Positions 23,920 to 36,133 of a DNA stretch of 64,000 nucleotides are shown here, piece by piece. Numbering within the stretch: the stretch's first letter is position 1; each line of letters begins with the position of its first letter. The DNA is from Tetmemena sp. SeJ-2015 (lineage: Eukaryota > Ciliophora > Spirotrichea > Sporadotrichida > Oxytrichidae), in contig JAJKFJ010022488.1 of assembly GCA_027382625.1 (NCBI GenBank), positions 1 through 64,000 of the forward strand, given 5' to 3'. The notes beneath the pieces are model-generated. The model searched no databases, was not told the DNA's origin, and saw only the letters and a list, made by a program, of their open reading frames with translations. Position numbers and translations under genes: made by a program.

Positions 23920-25640
23920 TCAGATTCTATGATTTGGGGTTTGAGAAGCAGGTTGGAAAAAGCTATTCGAGGTGGAAGAATTTATTGCGCTGTAGTTTTG
24001 AATCTGCCGTTAAGAACTGTCTATGTTGATATGCTTGCGGATGTTTTAGCCAGGCATGTTGACATTAGCCCCTCCACTAGGCGTTCTTGTTCCATTAAAA
24101 ATAATAACTAAGCTTTGAAGGACTAAGAGGGGCACTCCACACATTGATATTAGACTTATTGGTTAAAGCGCTATCTGCTCCTGGTAAGTTTGCTCTGCTT
24201 ACTTTGAAGCTGGTATTGTTTGTAGTGTCTGGCATATCGTAGTAGTTTTAAAGCTAAGACGGCTAATTGGAGCGAGTATTGGTATTGATGTTAACAATTC
24301 CATAGCCGACTCCTACTCCTATAGAATCTACTCTGCTCTTCCTCTTCTTTTGTAGATTTACATTCGAAACACCATACTCATTCGCATTTATAATTTAAAC
24401 TCATGAAGGGAAAGGTTAGTCTGAGTGTTATTAAGATTTACTGCATTCTGGTAACTTGAGTAGTTTAGAGGGGATGTTAAGTTTGCATTCACCATATTTG
24501 AACTAGTGGCAAGTTATTGATTCATCAAACTCAAGTTATTCTTTGAATGGAGTCCACTGTAGTTTGCTGCTTAACGAATCTATATCTAATTTAATTGGTC
24601 GCTCTCGTTTCTCAAGTGAAGTGAGGTTTTCATAGCCTTGCGACTCCCCTAAGACTTGCGTCTGCTGTTCAAAAGCTCCTATGCTAGCTATGCATTTGAG
24701 GGAGAAGTTATGTTATTCCCATTTAAAATTGTATTTTACTCTTACTTAAAAAAAGACATCTAGCTATAATATCTGGCAGCAAATGTTTCTGAGTATGAAT
24801 GAAGTTTTCATTAAACTGCGGATACTTATGATGGTCACTCCACAGCATTTCAGTTTTGGCTTCTATACCTTTAATCTTGATCGCTTGATCTGCTACTTTC
24901 CTCTTCTGCTTCTTTTATTTATCACCCTTATCTGAAATACTTTCATCTGCTCTCAAACTGGTCTAAGATTCATGTTTGAAATCTTAGCCCAAGCTTCTCT
25001 GTTTATGCTAAAGCTTTGCAATTATCTTCTTTTGCTTTTATTCGGGCATATCTTTGGACTAAAAAGACCTTTCTTCAAAAGCATCTATATTTTTATTATT
25101 GATGTCTGCTATGGAGGATAAGGTATCTTTGTGTTTGTGTTGCTTCTTTAGATCGTGAGAGTTTATTAGCCTTGATGGAGAAAACTTGCTGACAACGTTT
25201 CTTTGATGCTGCTTGGTTTTTTCAATATTATTCTAACTCCCGTTGAGCTATTCAGCTATCGATGAGTGAGAAGGACTCTTTGAGTCGGGCAAATTTCCAG
25301 ACTGCATGTTCAAGTGTTCATCAAAGCAACAAATGAAATAGTAATCAATAGTTATGATCTTTCTCTCTAGTCTGAACTCTGCTTGAGAGATAGTCTGTGA
25401 GTCCTTGCTCAAGAGTTCGGATGTTTGCACATTAGTCAAATTCGGTACATTCTTATCTATAAATCAACCACAAATTATGCTTTACAATATTTCAAAAGAA
25501 ATGATTTAGCTACCGATATATGGTTCATGTTGTCAAGGTTTATGTTGGCACTTAGTCTAAATACTGGGCCATCTTTGCTCTCTTGGCTACTACTTCTTCT
25601 CCTAAGTTTCTAGTAAGGGTTTCCCCTTTTCCCTCAAAAT
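23920..25640 (-). CDS. unknown Q/S/N-rich protein
   Basis: Minus-strand frame ending at TGA 23920-23922. Near the 5' end it reads SQESKDGPVFRLSANINLDN; a possible 30-nt GT-AG intron follows at about 25453-25482. The body is charged and low in complexity (ASSIAEQLNGSQNNIEKTKQ-type sequence and KKQKRKVADQAIKIKGIE). The C-terminus is rich in Ser, Asn and Gln (GTRTPSGGANVNMP, near 24080). One or two frameshifts occur around 24680. No domain is recognised. The 5' end is not visible: coding signal fades at about 25640, next to the palindromic element, so the first part may lie elsewhere or be interrupted by that element. Confidence 0.5.
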
Positions 25641-25659
25641 TTTAAGCTTAGAGCTACTA

Positions 25660-27215
25660 AGAAGTCTATTATAGAAAAATTTAAATTTTTAAAAAAATTT
25701 GCAAAGGAAAAATAAAAACCCCTAAGGTAGCATATACTTATAGTGTCTAAGGTTCTTTAAAGCATGGATGCGATGAAGGAAACTTAAGGTTTTAAATGCA
25801 TCATTATCATAAAAAAGAAATAAGAAAGTGCGCCCCTCAATTCACGCTGAGTAAATTTAAAAATTGCATGAAAAGCGCGCATCGAAATTAAATGCGTTTG
25901 AGGTGAATTTGGTAGCAAGCATATATTTTATTCTGTGTATTTACTTTATTTAAATAAATTATCTCTTAACTCTAAGTAAAATAAATAAATTATATATTTT
26001 TTTAGATAATTTAATAAAGAGTGCAATGCATTTCCATTGATAGCGTAACTTACTTGGTGGCTCAATGGGGCGATTTTGGGCGCCGTAAAAACGCTCTCTG
26101 AATGAAAACTATTGCGTTTTTTGTTAAAATATCGGAAAAAGTAGAGAGGGAGGCTTGCACTGAAAAGTGCGTTAGTATTCTCACTCCCCCATACTTAAGT
26201 TTGCACTTTTTTGGGACTTGTATCTCAATACATGCATGCCATGAGTGCACACACTAGTGATTCTTTTTTTACATTGATGTATAAAATGATGTTAGCATGC
26301 ATGAGCAGTGAAACATTTCGCACACACATAGTTTGCAGTAAAAAAAGTGCGCTCTAAATTTTAAAAAGTGGATAGAGTTCATCACTCCATTAATAATGAA
26401 AAAAAAAATTCCTTTAAAATTAATAATCATATTTTTATTTGATCATAATTTTAATCGACTTTAAATTTTTTGGGGGTGGATGAACTCTATCCCTTTTTTG
26501 TTTTGAGAGCGCACTTTTTCACTCCCAAACTAGGGTTGTTGGGGGAAAATGTATAAATGCCCCATGCATGTTTAACATCTTTTCATACTTTAATGTGCAA
26601 ACATGAATCACTAGTGTGTGAATCCCCATGGCATGCTTTTATTTTAAAAGATACAAGTGCCAAAAAAGGAAAAACCTTAAGTAGGGTTTGGGTTTTGAAA
26701 ATACTACCCGCACTTTTCTTCCGTCCCCTCTCTATTTTTTCCGGGATATGTAAAAATGCGAAAAGTAGTATCATTCGAGAGAGCTTTTTCACGGGGGCCA
26801 AAATTTTATCGCACATTGGGCGCATTTCAAGTAAGTTTACGTATCAACGGGAAAAATGAAATTTGCCTTTTCTTTTCTTTTTCATAAAAAGTTTTAAAAA
26901 ATTTTTTCTTTTTCTAAAGATTTGTAAAGAAAAATGAGTAAAGATAAAAGAAAAATACAAGTATATAAAAAAAATATTGCTTGCTACATTCACACTTTCG
27001 AGTTGAATTTTTGTTGCGCGCTTTTCGATGCAATTCAGTTTACCCCAGGGTAGATGTGAGAGGCACTTCTTATTGCTTCTTTTATTTGATAAGGGATGCA
27101 TTAATTATTTTTCCTACATCGCATCCATGTAATGAACCTTAAAGCTATAAATATATGCTACCCTTTGAGTTAAAATTTTTCCCCGCAAAATTTTTAAAAA
27201 AATTAATTAGTTTAT
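25660..27215. repeat. 1.5-kb imperfect palindrome (foldback element)
   Basis: Two long inverted arms (about 25660-26389 and 26471-27215) surround an 81-nt spacer. Shared landmarks in inverted orientation include GGTAGCATATA near both outer ends, GGATGCGATG, AAAAGCGCGC, ACACTAGTGATTC (26250s, inverted near 26605), AAAAAGTGCGCTC (26343, inverted near 26510) and GATAGAGTTCATC next to the spacer. The arms differ by many substitutions and by longer homopolymers in the right arm. No frame in it looks like a transposase or any known protein. It could be a foldback or MITE-like mobile element, a germline-limited inverted duplication, or a very large IES. A target-site duplication was not identified. 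Confidence 0.75.
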
Positions 27216-27284
27216 AATAAATTATTTTTCTTTTTGTTCTCAAAAATTATTGAGAGCAGGTCTTACAAGATAGAGCTCTTCAGA

Positions 27285-29536
27285 TCAATCAAGCTCTATC
27301 TCGTGAACTCTTGCTCTTAGAATTAGACAGGAGAGGGGAAGTAACTTAGGCAAGCCATTTTAAAAGCTTATATCACCTTCACTGGCTGGGTGCTGCAAGA
27401 ATAGCAAGACCTTGTCAAGCTAAACCACAGGCACTCTATTCACATTCTATGCTTACAACCTCTTGGGAGAGATAGTATCACCCCTTCTATCTTGAATTTA
27501 ATTGTTGGGGCTTTAGAGATTTGGAGATAAGGGTCTTGATTGGTCTTCTTTTACTCCTAGTAAGCTTATAGACTTTCTATCTTATAAATATTTTAAAGAG
27601 ATTGCTCGTCTGCCAGCATGAGAGCGTTATCAACTTTAGCTACCTCAATTAGCTGCACGCAAATATTCTTATAGAAGTCATCTTTGCCCTCAAGCACTCT
27701 GACTTGCTTTTCAACATTAGAAATGTATGTTCTCAGCACATCACTCCTCGTTGTTTGTTCATTGACATCTCTTCTTCTTTTTTTCTCTAGAGAAGATATC
27801 TCAGATTGCAAGTGTTCTCTGTCATCTTGAATTCTCTTGAATTGCTTTGCAAACTGTTGCTAGTTCTATTCTGCGAGAACACGAACTCCCGCTTTGATAC
27901 TTTCAATTTGAGAAACCACATCTTCAAACTTCTTCTAGATATCAGTGAAGTTACTACTAACTGGGAACCTGCTCTTAATCTCATCTATCTCTTCTCGATA
28001 CTAATTCATCTTTAGCCTAATTGCTTCCTCGAGATCTTACTCCCTTATTTCAGTTCTTTGCAGCCTCTCATACATTGAAGCAGTGAGTCTGAGTCTAGGA
28101 TTGGAAGAGTCATCACTATCGTAATCTTCATCATCATCGTCGTCCTCATCATCATCCACATCCTCATCCTTCTTTTTTATTAATTTTTTTAAATTTTTAA
28201 AAGTCTAGTTTTATTTTTGCCCCGAACTTCTGAATTCCCCTTTTGGGCCGTTTCTTCAAATTTTCTTTACTTAAATTAAAAAATTCTTTTTCCAAACATG
28301 TTTAAATAATTCCCAACTCCTCCATCAAAGCATCGTCTACTAATGGATTAATCTTATTCTTTGTGTTGTCTTCAGTTACTTGATTAGGCCCATGGGAAAA
28401 CTATAAGTCTTCCAAGTTATTTCTTTGACCACCTGTCGTTCTGTGTTGCTAACTGATCGGCCCCTAAAACTTCCTTTCTCATCCTCTTCCTTAAAAACCA
28501 AAATATATAACCCTTATATACGCAATCATAAAAAACTCCTTTGCTTAAGTCTATCTTAGTTTAGAATAAGGAGTTTCTTCCTCTAGAATAAGTTAGGACC
28601 CCTCTATTTCATCAATCCTGGCAAGATTATTAGAGTTACTATCTTCATTAAGCCGAATGGGATCTAGGTTTATTAGTGGTCCTCTTTTCTTGACTGATTT
28701 AGTAACTGACTCTTGTAATGATTCCTCAGAAAGCTCAATTATTTGCTAGATCCCCTCACTCTTCTAATGTTGATCTGCTCCATTAGATGAATCGCTTTTA
28801 GCTTTTAAGTCAAGATAAAAAAATTATAGAAGGAAATTAAATAGGTGATTGGATAATAAATCGGGAGCTGCAACTTCGTGGCAGTTGAAATCGCTCAAGC
28901 ACCTCCTGATTTGTAGCTTGTTCGATAGCTAAACAAAAATTTTATGAGTTCTTCTTTGATCATCTAAGTGTCTCCTCTGTAGTGAGATACGATCCGAACT
29001 TACTACAGAATTGAAAATGTACTCGTCCTTTCAACTTGTGTCGCTAATATCTTTTTACTGAGGACTCCACAAAACGGTTGTAAGGATTAAAGATTCAGAG
29101 AATTTTATGCAGAATCGAAAGGTGTAATTATTATTGATCTGAGATAGTTCAACTGTCACTGATTTATTCCATTTTAATTTAATATCTAAATTAATTCTAT
29201 TTTTTATTAAATTCTTAGCTATATTAAGAGGAGTTTCCGGTGCTCTAGTTACGTGCACAGAGAACCCTGAATCGTTAATTACCTGGTTTTGAATGGCCTC
29301 TGAATTCTTAGTCTTGATTTGCGCTTAGCTGGAACTTAAGTTTACATCCTCAGAGCTCTCTACGTCTAGATTCTAAAACTGAATGCCTTTTATAGTTTAG
29401 AATATATTGGGTATGATAATTATTATGCTAAGTGGAGTACTTTTCTTATTTATATAATTATTTGATAGAAATATAATTTGCAAACTTAAGATGAGTGCAG
29501 TAATATTTATTGGCTGAGTAATTTCATATTACCCAT
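27285..29536 (-). CDS. unknown coiled-coil protein
   Basis: Minus-strand gene of mostly heptad-like, charged sequence. The N-terminal part reads NIAKNLIKNRINLDIKLKWN (29.2 kb). The middle has ELSEESLQESVTKSVKKRG (28.7 kb). An acidic run of Asp/Glu follows (28.1-28.2 kb), and then a long coiled coil (EEIDEIKSRF, KQFKRIQDDREHLQSEISSL) down to about 27.6 kb. The end at TGA 27285-27287 reads PVVQLDKVLLFLQHPASEGD. At least three frameshifts and an intron-like gap near 28.5 kb are needed. The start is uncertain; an ATG at 29534-29536 is one candidate. It may be continuous with the next gene upstream. No named family is recognised. Confidence 0.5.
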
Positions 29537-32073
29537 AAATAAGAAATTTATTTTAATTTTTTTTTTAAATGGGATTTTTAATGCTAATTTTTGCTTTAGA
29601 AACGAGTTTAATTAATTTTCCAGTTATAATAAAATGAATAAGCTTTGACTTGGATGTTCTTAACTTGAAGCTAAGATGATCTCTAACTGGTTATTAGTTG
29701 AAGCTTCTATGCCTCACTTTGAGAGTCTTAGGATTGCATAAGATGCCCATTTGATCCTAAGTGCTTCTTTTTCTTTCCCTTTAAAGCCTTACCTCCAGAG
29801 GCTTTACCAACAAACTTTGATACCTTTGATCCATTTAAAATTAAATACCACTTGAGTCTGTTCTTTAGAAGGTGTTAATATTTCCTTGGCTTGAGTCACT
29901 CATCAACCCCTTAGTGCCAGGTAATTTAAATCCTCCTCCTACCTTACTCATTCTTTTATTTTCTTTCTTATTCCTTGCATGCTTGTTTTTCTGCAACTCT
30001 AAATCCCTCAGGTTAAAGTTTGGTAAACCTCTTTCATAAAAATACAACCTATTCAATTGCAAAGCTATATTTTATGACATAACTCTTTCTGTCTAGTTGT
30101 GATTGCATATAAATAGGTGAACCCATGAAAAGGGATTTTAAACTATGGATTAATATTCGCTATCTAATTCTGCTAATTGAATAGACTAGTCTACTGCGAT
30201 TGCAGCCCAAGAGCTAGAACGTTTGAAGGAGTGCCTACTGTGCTTTGCTTTACTAAAGTAGGAGAGTGAGTGAATTATAAGTTCTGCTACAAGATGCCTT
30301 AATTAGTTTACAGTTGCTAGTTTGAAGGACTCTAAGCATAAGTTTAGATGAAGTTGGAACTATTTTTAGCAGTTGGAGTTGGCATATTGTACTACTAACT
30401 CTACTGATTGTAGAGAGTAGGAAGTAAAGCATGGCTCTAGTTTACACTCTAAGCACTGCTCACTAGTGCACTGCTTATTCCTTTAATTCTGTCATCAAGC
30501 AGCTTGAACTTTACTTTCTCGTACTCATACAAGCTCTTCAGCAGACTTGCTTTCTTTATACACATAGCATGCAAGCTCTCGTCAATCATAATCTAAGTAT
30601 GCATGGGTATGTACTTGTCTATATAGCTGTTCGTCTCTCTCACTTAAACCTCAACTTTAAAACTTGCCTCTTGAGCTAGGCGGATTTCCTTATCCAATGA
30701 AGTAAGCTTGTTATTGAAAGTTTCGTTGTTCACGTTATCCTCTAACAAAAATTATAAACTAGAGCTTTGTTAAGAAGTTCTTCAATATCAAGCAGTCTTC
30801 TGTTATTCATTTCAATTGTGTGACCAAACATCTTGAAGTCATTAGCTCATAATACAATAAAAGTGCAATTAGCTTGAACAAGGATCTTTTTCTTTTCCAG
30901 TTGTATATCTGAAGCAACTGCCTCAATTTAGTTGTTGAAAGTGGCAATAGACTTCTTCAGATCCAAGTGAGTCCTCTCTATAACTTAAGTTAGACTTTCT
31001 TTGATGGAAATAAGTTCCTGCTTGAACTTATTCTACTCATAAGAGAGGTTATCCACTCTCATAATGAAAGATGACCGTTCTTATTCTACGATGTCTAACT
31101 TCTCAGTAAGCACATCTTGTTAATGCTTAGATAATTTAAATTGTAATTAAGTGCTGTAACTTATCAATGCACTCCTTCATTTTGACTTCGTGCAGTTTCT
31201 GCTTTTGTTCCTATATTTTTATGATTGAAGGAAGAGTTTATTCTTACAACTTGTTCTATCTTCTTATGAGTATCCTCTTAAGAGGCAGTCTTTTTCTGCG
31301 CCTTGTGTATGATGAACTCGCACTCATCAATCTTCCTCTTAATCACGTCGTTTTACTTGCGGAGATCTCCGAGCGTTTCTCTATCATGGATTGACTTCTT
31401 AACTTGGGGTTCAAGCATGGCAAGGACCATCTTACGTATTCTAGTTTCAAAAGCGAACCAGTTGGGGTTAGTCTCAAATACGTCCTCTATAAAGTAGATA
31501 AGAAACTATAATCTATAGTTACCCAAGTTTATATCATCTGACATTAGCACACTGTTTAAATCATGTTGTTTGTAGCCTTTGGGCCCTTAAAGCCCTATAG
31601 CTTAGTTATTATGCGCTCCCAAACCTCCCAACCCTATCTGAGCCATAGAAGATTCCCTTCTCTGGTCATGAGTTGGAGACACGTGTCTTATATGGTTTGA
31701 GCTCAAAAGTTTCTAGTTACAAAAATAAATATACTGAGGAGAGTCCTTCCTGCTGAAGTCTCTCTCTTCTAAGGAGATGAAAATAATAAATAAACGAAGT
31801 ATGAATGGTTAGGAGCTATTAGATTCCCAAGCCCTTATTTAAAAAATAATAATTTTGCAATGTCGATGTTGGAAACTGCTGAACTCCTTGGTCCAGTATT
31901 ACTCTGAGCTCTTGTCTGTCCTGTATCATAAAAATATAATTATACTTTTGAATGATTAATAATTTTATAAATGGGATACTTGCTGCCTGTAAAAGACCCT
32001 AGTCTAGGTTAGCTTAGTTAGGCAGTAAACTTTATCTAGGAAGCACTTCATTCTTCAACTCGTTGCTGGACAT
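29524..32073 (-). CDS. unknown coiled-coil protein with two tiny IESs
   Basis: Starts at ATG 32071-32073 (MSSNELKNEVLPRQSLLPNQ). A GT-AG intron follows at about 31925-31993, then GAHNNQAIGLQGPKGY and a conserved-looking segment LQFLIYFIEDVFETNPNWFA (31.5 kb). A long coiled coil comes next (KKIEQVVRI, EKLDIVEQERSSF, TSLDKEIRLAQEASFK). The C-terminal region is Ser/Gln/Asn-rich (SQQYNMPTPTAKNSSNF, 30.4 kb) and then basic (KHARNKKENKRMSKVGGG, 29.95 kb). Two IESs (30742-30761 and 30841-30874) interrupt the coil. Several frameshifts occur. It resembles axonemal or basal-body coiled-coil proteins in general architecture only; I do not assign a family. Confidence 0.5.
30742..30761 (-). other. IES, pointer TAG (CTA on + strand), 17 nt eliminated
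   Basis: CTA at 30742-30744 and 30759-30761 flank 14 A/T-rich nt. On the minus strand removal joins LLNKAL to EDNVNNETFNN in one frame; left in place, the frame meets TGA. The short pointer leaves some room for chance. Confidence 0.65.
30841..30874 (-). other. IES, pointer AGCTAAT (ATTAGCT on + strand), 27 nt eliminated
   Basis: The 7-nt repeat ATTAGCT occurs at 30841-30847 and 30868-30874 around 20 AT-rich nt. On the minus strand removal joins KKILVQAN to DFKMFGHTIE and deletes an in-frame TGA. The pointer length and the removal of a stop make this convincing. Confidence 0.8.
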
Positions 32074-32446
32074 TTCTTCTCAATGCCTTATTTTAAATTT
32101 AGAAATCCCAATAATCATCAAATTAATCATTCAATTTCTATAATAAAATAGCAAATTATGGTTAATTGAAAATAAACCCCAATTTAAAAATTATATAAAG
32201 AGAATCTTACTAAAATTTTAGAGTTAAAATATTAAAAGTTGGCTTAAAGATTCGTTTAAATGTTTAAAAACACTGTGGTTTTTGAAATTTACTCCCCTTT
32301 GAATATCCATCCTGGCTTTATAAACTTATTGAAAGCTAACTCATGAAATCTTAAATACCCACTCTCGTTTAAACACTAGCAAGTTTGAAGTTGCCTCAAA
32401 ACCTAACTCTATACCAAATTTCAACAAAGCAAACATATCGCACAAC
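32074..32446. other. divergent intergenic spacer
   Basis: AT-rich spacer between the divergently oriented coiled-coil gene (-) and the PIAS-like gene (+). It contains no credible coding frame and presumably holds both upstream regions and chromosome-end sites, none of which I can point to. Confidence 0.5.
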
Positions 32447-35184
32447 ATGCAAAGAGGTTAATTTAACTAACCCAACTCAAATATGCAGCCTCAAATGGGC
32501 AACATGCATAATGCGGGAGCGCAACTTAGACAGCCCCCACAGAATATGATCAATACTTAGACTCATGCGCAGCAATAAAGGATGTCAAATTTGAACGGGC
32601 CAACTTTTAATCACAACCCAAATGGGGTATTTTAACAAGCCAACCCCTTGACCAGCATTAATCCCACTCAAGCAAGTGGAAGAATAGCAAATGGCGTCGG
32701 CATTAATCCGATGTAGTAGATGAATGGCTAGTATCCTCACTAAGCTCACTAAAGCCAAATGAACGGCTATGGGGCAATGAATGGAAGTTAATTCAGTGGC
32801 CCAGTGCAAGGAGCCTCATTTTTGAATGGGGGCTATTAATCAGCACAAGCTCAACATAATCACTTGCAGAGCAATAACGACCCAATTGAGAACGAGGCTC
32901 CAAGCTAAGAAGTCATCAAGTTCCTTCTCAAGCTTAAAAATAACAATATCTAGAATCTCAAAAATGCTCTCAGAAAATTAAATGAGAAGACTTAAGGCAA
33001 CAAAGAACAGCTGCTTTTAAGACTAGCAAAGACTTTAGCAACCGAAAGAGGCCGAATGATGGTAAGGTAGAACTTTAAGCCGTAAGTGATAGTTAGCATT
33101 TTGTAAAAGACATTGCATAATAACGCTTGTTAACTTATTTTATAGTGATGTGTTCAAACAGTTGTACGAGGTCGACATTAATGGTGATTATCAGCAAATA
33201 GCTTAGCAGACAGGTATTGATAGAATAATTTAGCAAGGTCAAATGAATACCTAAACTCAAAGCATCAGTAGTTGACGCTATCTTAATCCAATGGAGCAGC
33301 AATAAGCGATGCAAGGAGGACCTAATGGCATACAGATGGCGAGAAATAACTTTCAAGGTTAATATAACCCTAACGTAGTTCCTGGATAGAATCATTTACA
33401 AGCTCCTTTTTAGCAACTATAGCAAATTAATGGCTAATTTGCAGCCTAATTTTAAAACTTTCAAGGCTAGCCATCAGTGATTCAATAAAATGGGAATGGC
33501 ATCCATAATGGAGCAGCCAAGAATAGTATGGATATTATAGAAATCGATTCAGACGATAAGGTAGATGGAAATAGTGTTAGCAATCAAAATCCAAACGATC
33601 TTAGCAACAGCTTAGGCTAATCTATTCCCCATAATTAGCAGCCTACAAAGAAGGTAGTTTATGCAAGTAATGGAAACGACTCAGGACTTTAGGCTGAATG
33701 CAACGGTGCAAGCAACTCAGGCGCTATTGCAAAAGCAGAGTACAGTGATATGATGGCCAATAGAAACTACCCTTGCATGTTTGATGAATAAAATCAGTAG
33801 AATAAGGCTGCAATTTAGTGCATTTGCGATAATCCTAACAGCCCATTTTACTCAGGCTCTAACTAATAGCAAGTTTAACAATTGATAAGATGCTCCACTT
33901 GTGGAAAAGATCAGCATCTGAATTGTGTAGAAGAAAATAAAAATATGAGGACTGCAACTCATGGAGGACACATGCTTTATGTTTGTCACATGTGCTAATT
34001 TCTCTAAATCGATCCTTTTAACATTCCCGTTGCCACATTACTGCGCCTTTCAAAATTGCAAAGCTGAACCCACCTCAAGTAAAGAGCAAACACGAGCATA
34101 AGATATCGAGAGAGTTCACCTTGAATGAAAGATTCTCTAATGAGATTATAAAGTATAAGAATGTTGTAGAGTCCCAAGTAAGAGTGCAAATTCGCTGCCT
34201 TAGATTAGATGCTTTGGGATTCGAGCACATGTTTCCAAAATTTGCGCAATTATCCTTCAACAATGAAAATCCTACAATTTTTAAGATACCAGAGCCTCCT
34301 AATGATACGAAGAAACGCAAGGATGAAATTTTGGATATCACAGATAAGATAAAAAGGCCTAAAAATAAGCTTGAATTTTTCTAAGAGTAGAAGAATCATG
34401 AGGGGTAGTTCAATCATCCAGGACACATCTGCGCAATTTTTATAGTTAGAGTGATCTCCCCACACGATGTTATAAACTTCATAACTCTCTCTAAGATAGA
34501 GTCACCAAAGCAAAGTTTATTGAGGGCTGATCAATTCTTTGGTAAGGCTGACACAGGTGAGGAAGAACTGTGCGAAATAGAAACTGAGTAAGCTCAGTAG
34601 GCTACTATTTCTACTCTGTGTCCTATCACTAGGAATCCTGTGAAAGTTCCAGTGAGAGGAGAATTGTGCAAGCACTTAGATTGCTTTGACTTGGATTCCT
34701 ATATCAATATAATTATCAACACAAGCGTTGGAGATGCCCTTCTTGCAACAAACGCGCTCATGTTCTCATCGTGGACAGCTATTTCTACAAGCTAACTGAC
34801 TTAATGACTCATGCAAGGTCGATCATTCCCAAAATGGATGATAGAGTCATCATAGATAATACTCTTAGCGTCTAAATTAAGTCTTTAAGTGACGCTGAAA
34901 AGTAATGGATATTTAAATTAGTAAGAGAGACACCAGAGCAGTATCAGTATGATCTTGAGAACCCAATAATTAAAGACCCCAAGGAGCTAAAAAGGAAAGT
35001 AAAGAGTGACTTCGACGGAGAGAACGGGTATTGCAACGGATAAGGGCATGAGAAATAGAATGGATCTCATGGAAGCTAGGGTGATGCTAACGATAGTACT
35101 TCAGAAGCAGTAGGTGTGGAATCAAAGACTAAAAAATGTGATCCTTCAGAGGCAATATGCCTAGACTCTGATGATGATATGTGA
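32447..35184 (+). CDS. PIAS/SIZ-type SUMO E3 ligase (PHD + SP-RING)
   Basis: SUMO ligases of the Siz/PIAS family transfer SUMO to nuclear proteins through an SP-RING. From ATG 32447 the protein begins with a long Gln/Asn/Met-rich tail, then a short SAP-like helix region (LRKLNEKTQGNKEQLLLRLA). After a GT-AG intron (33082-33145) more Q/N-rich sequence leads to a PHD-like finger (CICDN, CSTCGKDQHLNC, CHMC; 33.82-34.0 kb), as in plant SIZ1. A PINIT-like region (RVQIRCLRLDALGFEHMF) follows. The SP-RING reads CPITRNPVKVPVRGELCKHL, then, across a small IES at 34703-34713, RWRCPSCNKRAH. It ends in an acidic ICLDSDDDM tail, possibly SUMO-interacting. An in-frame TGA at 33273-33275 and a frameshift near 34060 are probably sequence errors. 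Confidence 0.85.
34700..34716 (+). other. IES in SP-RING of PIAS gene, pointer TAT, 14 nt eliminated
   Basis: TAT at 34700-34702 and 34714-34716 flank 11 AT-rich nt in the middle of the SP-RING. Removal joins CFDLDSYQ to HKRWRCPSCN, giving the expected Cys/His spacing. Without removal the frame loses the last two zinc ligands. Confidence 0.75.
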
Positions 35185-35383
35185 ACTTATTATAGATTCT
35201 GTTTTGTGGGATATAGTTTTTTGTAAATAGATAGTTTTAAATTCACTAAATCTTCAAATCATTCATATTAATCTCAAATAGAATATATCATTAATTAATT
35301 GCTTAAATAGTGTATAAATTAATGTAATCCATGAAATATAATAGTTTTGTTAAAAAGAGCAATTTTTGAGAGTAGCAGACTAG

Positions 35384-35863
35384 ATGAAGAAGAAGGGTTT
35401 AGTGTACAGAATGACCATGATATTGGGAATAACAATAGTTGTGGGTCAGTTCGGAGGGGAGCTAATTTATCAGAAGTATTTCAAGAAAGACCGAGAGAGT
35501 CAGCTGCAGGCTGAAAAGGAACTTGATGAGAAGAAAAGCAGATTCTCAGAGGAAGATCAACTCAACAAGGATCTAGAAACTGATTAGAAATATATCTCAT
35601 GCTTTATTTTATATTAAGATACGGAGAAGAAGAGAGGAGGGTTATTGAGCAGTTGGAGTGAAAGCAGGCAGAAGAGACTTGATAAAATTAAAATGTCCAA
35701 GGAGAGACCAAGTGCTCCCCTTCTTGAGGAACTCAAAGAGAAACCAGGCTACAAAGAAATTAAAACTAGAAAGCTAGTTATAAGAGACGACGAGCTAAAT
35801 TCGAATGCCAAAGAAGCAAGAGACGATTATATTAATATAATGAGTATGTTTTATTACATTTGA
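35384..35863 (+). CDS. small single-pass membrane protein, unknown
   Basis: ATG 35384 to TGA 35861-35863, 159 codons as written. The N-terminus has a basic MKKKGLVYR followed by one hydrophobic segment (MTMILGITIVVGQFGGELIY), so it is a likely signal anchor. The rest is highly charged and helical (KDRESQLQAEKELDEKKSRF), ending RDDYINIMSMFYYI. An AT-rich insert at 35585-35617 flanked by GAT repeats is probably an IES; without it the protein is 147 residues. Small size and topology resemble accessory subunits of organelle membranes, but I recognise no family. Confidence 0.65.
35582..35620 (+). other. probable IES, pointer GAT, 36 nt eliminated
   Basis: GAT at 35582-35584 and 35618-35620 flank 33 nt that are much richer in A/T than the surrounding gene and encode aromatic, aliphatic residues unlike their charged neighbours. 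Removal joins DLETD to TEKKRGG in frame. Because the insert is a multiple of three, frame restoration gives no independent support. Confidence 0.5.
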
Positions 35864-36133
35864 AGGGAATCTCTTTGGAATGAGTTTGAATAAATATCAG
35901 AGCTATTTCTTTAACAAATTAGTTAACACTATTATATTTCAAGATTAGAAGAGAAAATGGAAAATAAAGCACAAAAACGAGGAGAAATTTATTTGAAAAT
36001 AATTTAAATTTGGAAATTCCTTAATATAGAGAAATAAGGAATTTCAGTTGATTTTACTAATCAACTTTCTTAAATTATAATAATCTTATCCAAAATTTTT
36101 ATAGGTATAACTTAAAATAATAATTATAAAGTA

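Noticed and set aside
26557..26859. Open frames on both strands inside the palindrome
   Set aside because: They follow from the inverted-repeat sequence, are not shared as intact frames by both arms, and resemble no transposase or other known protein.
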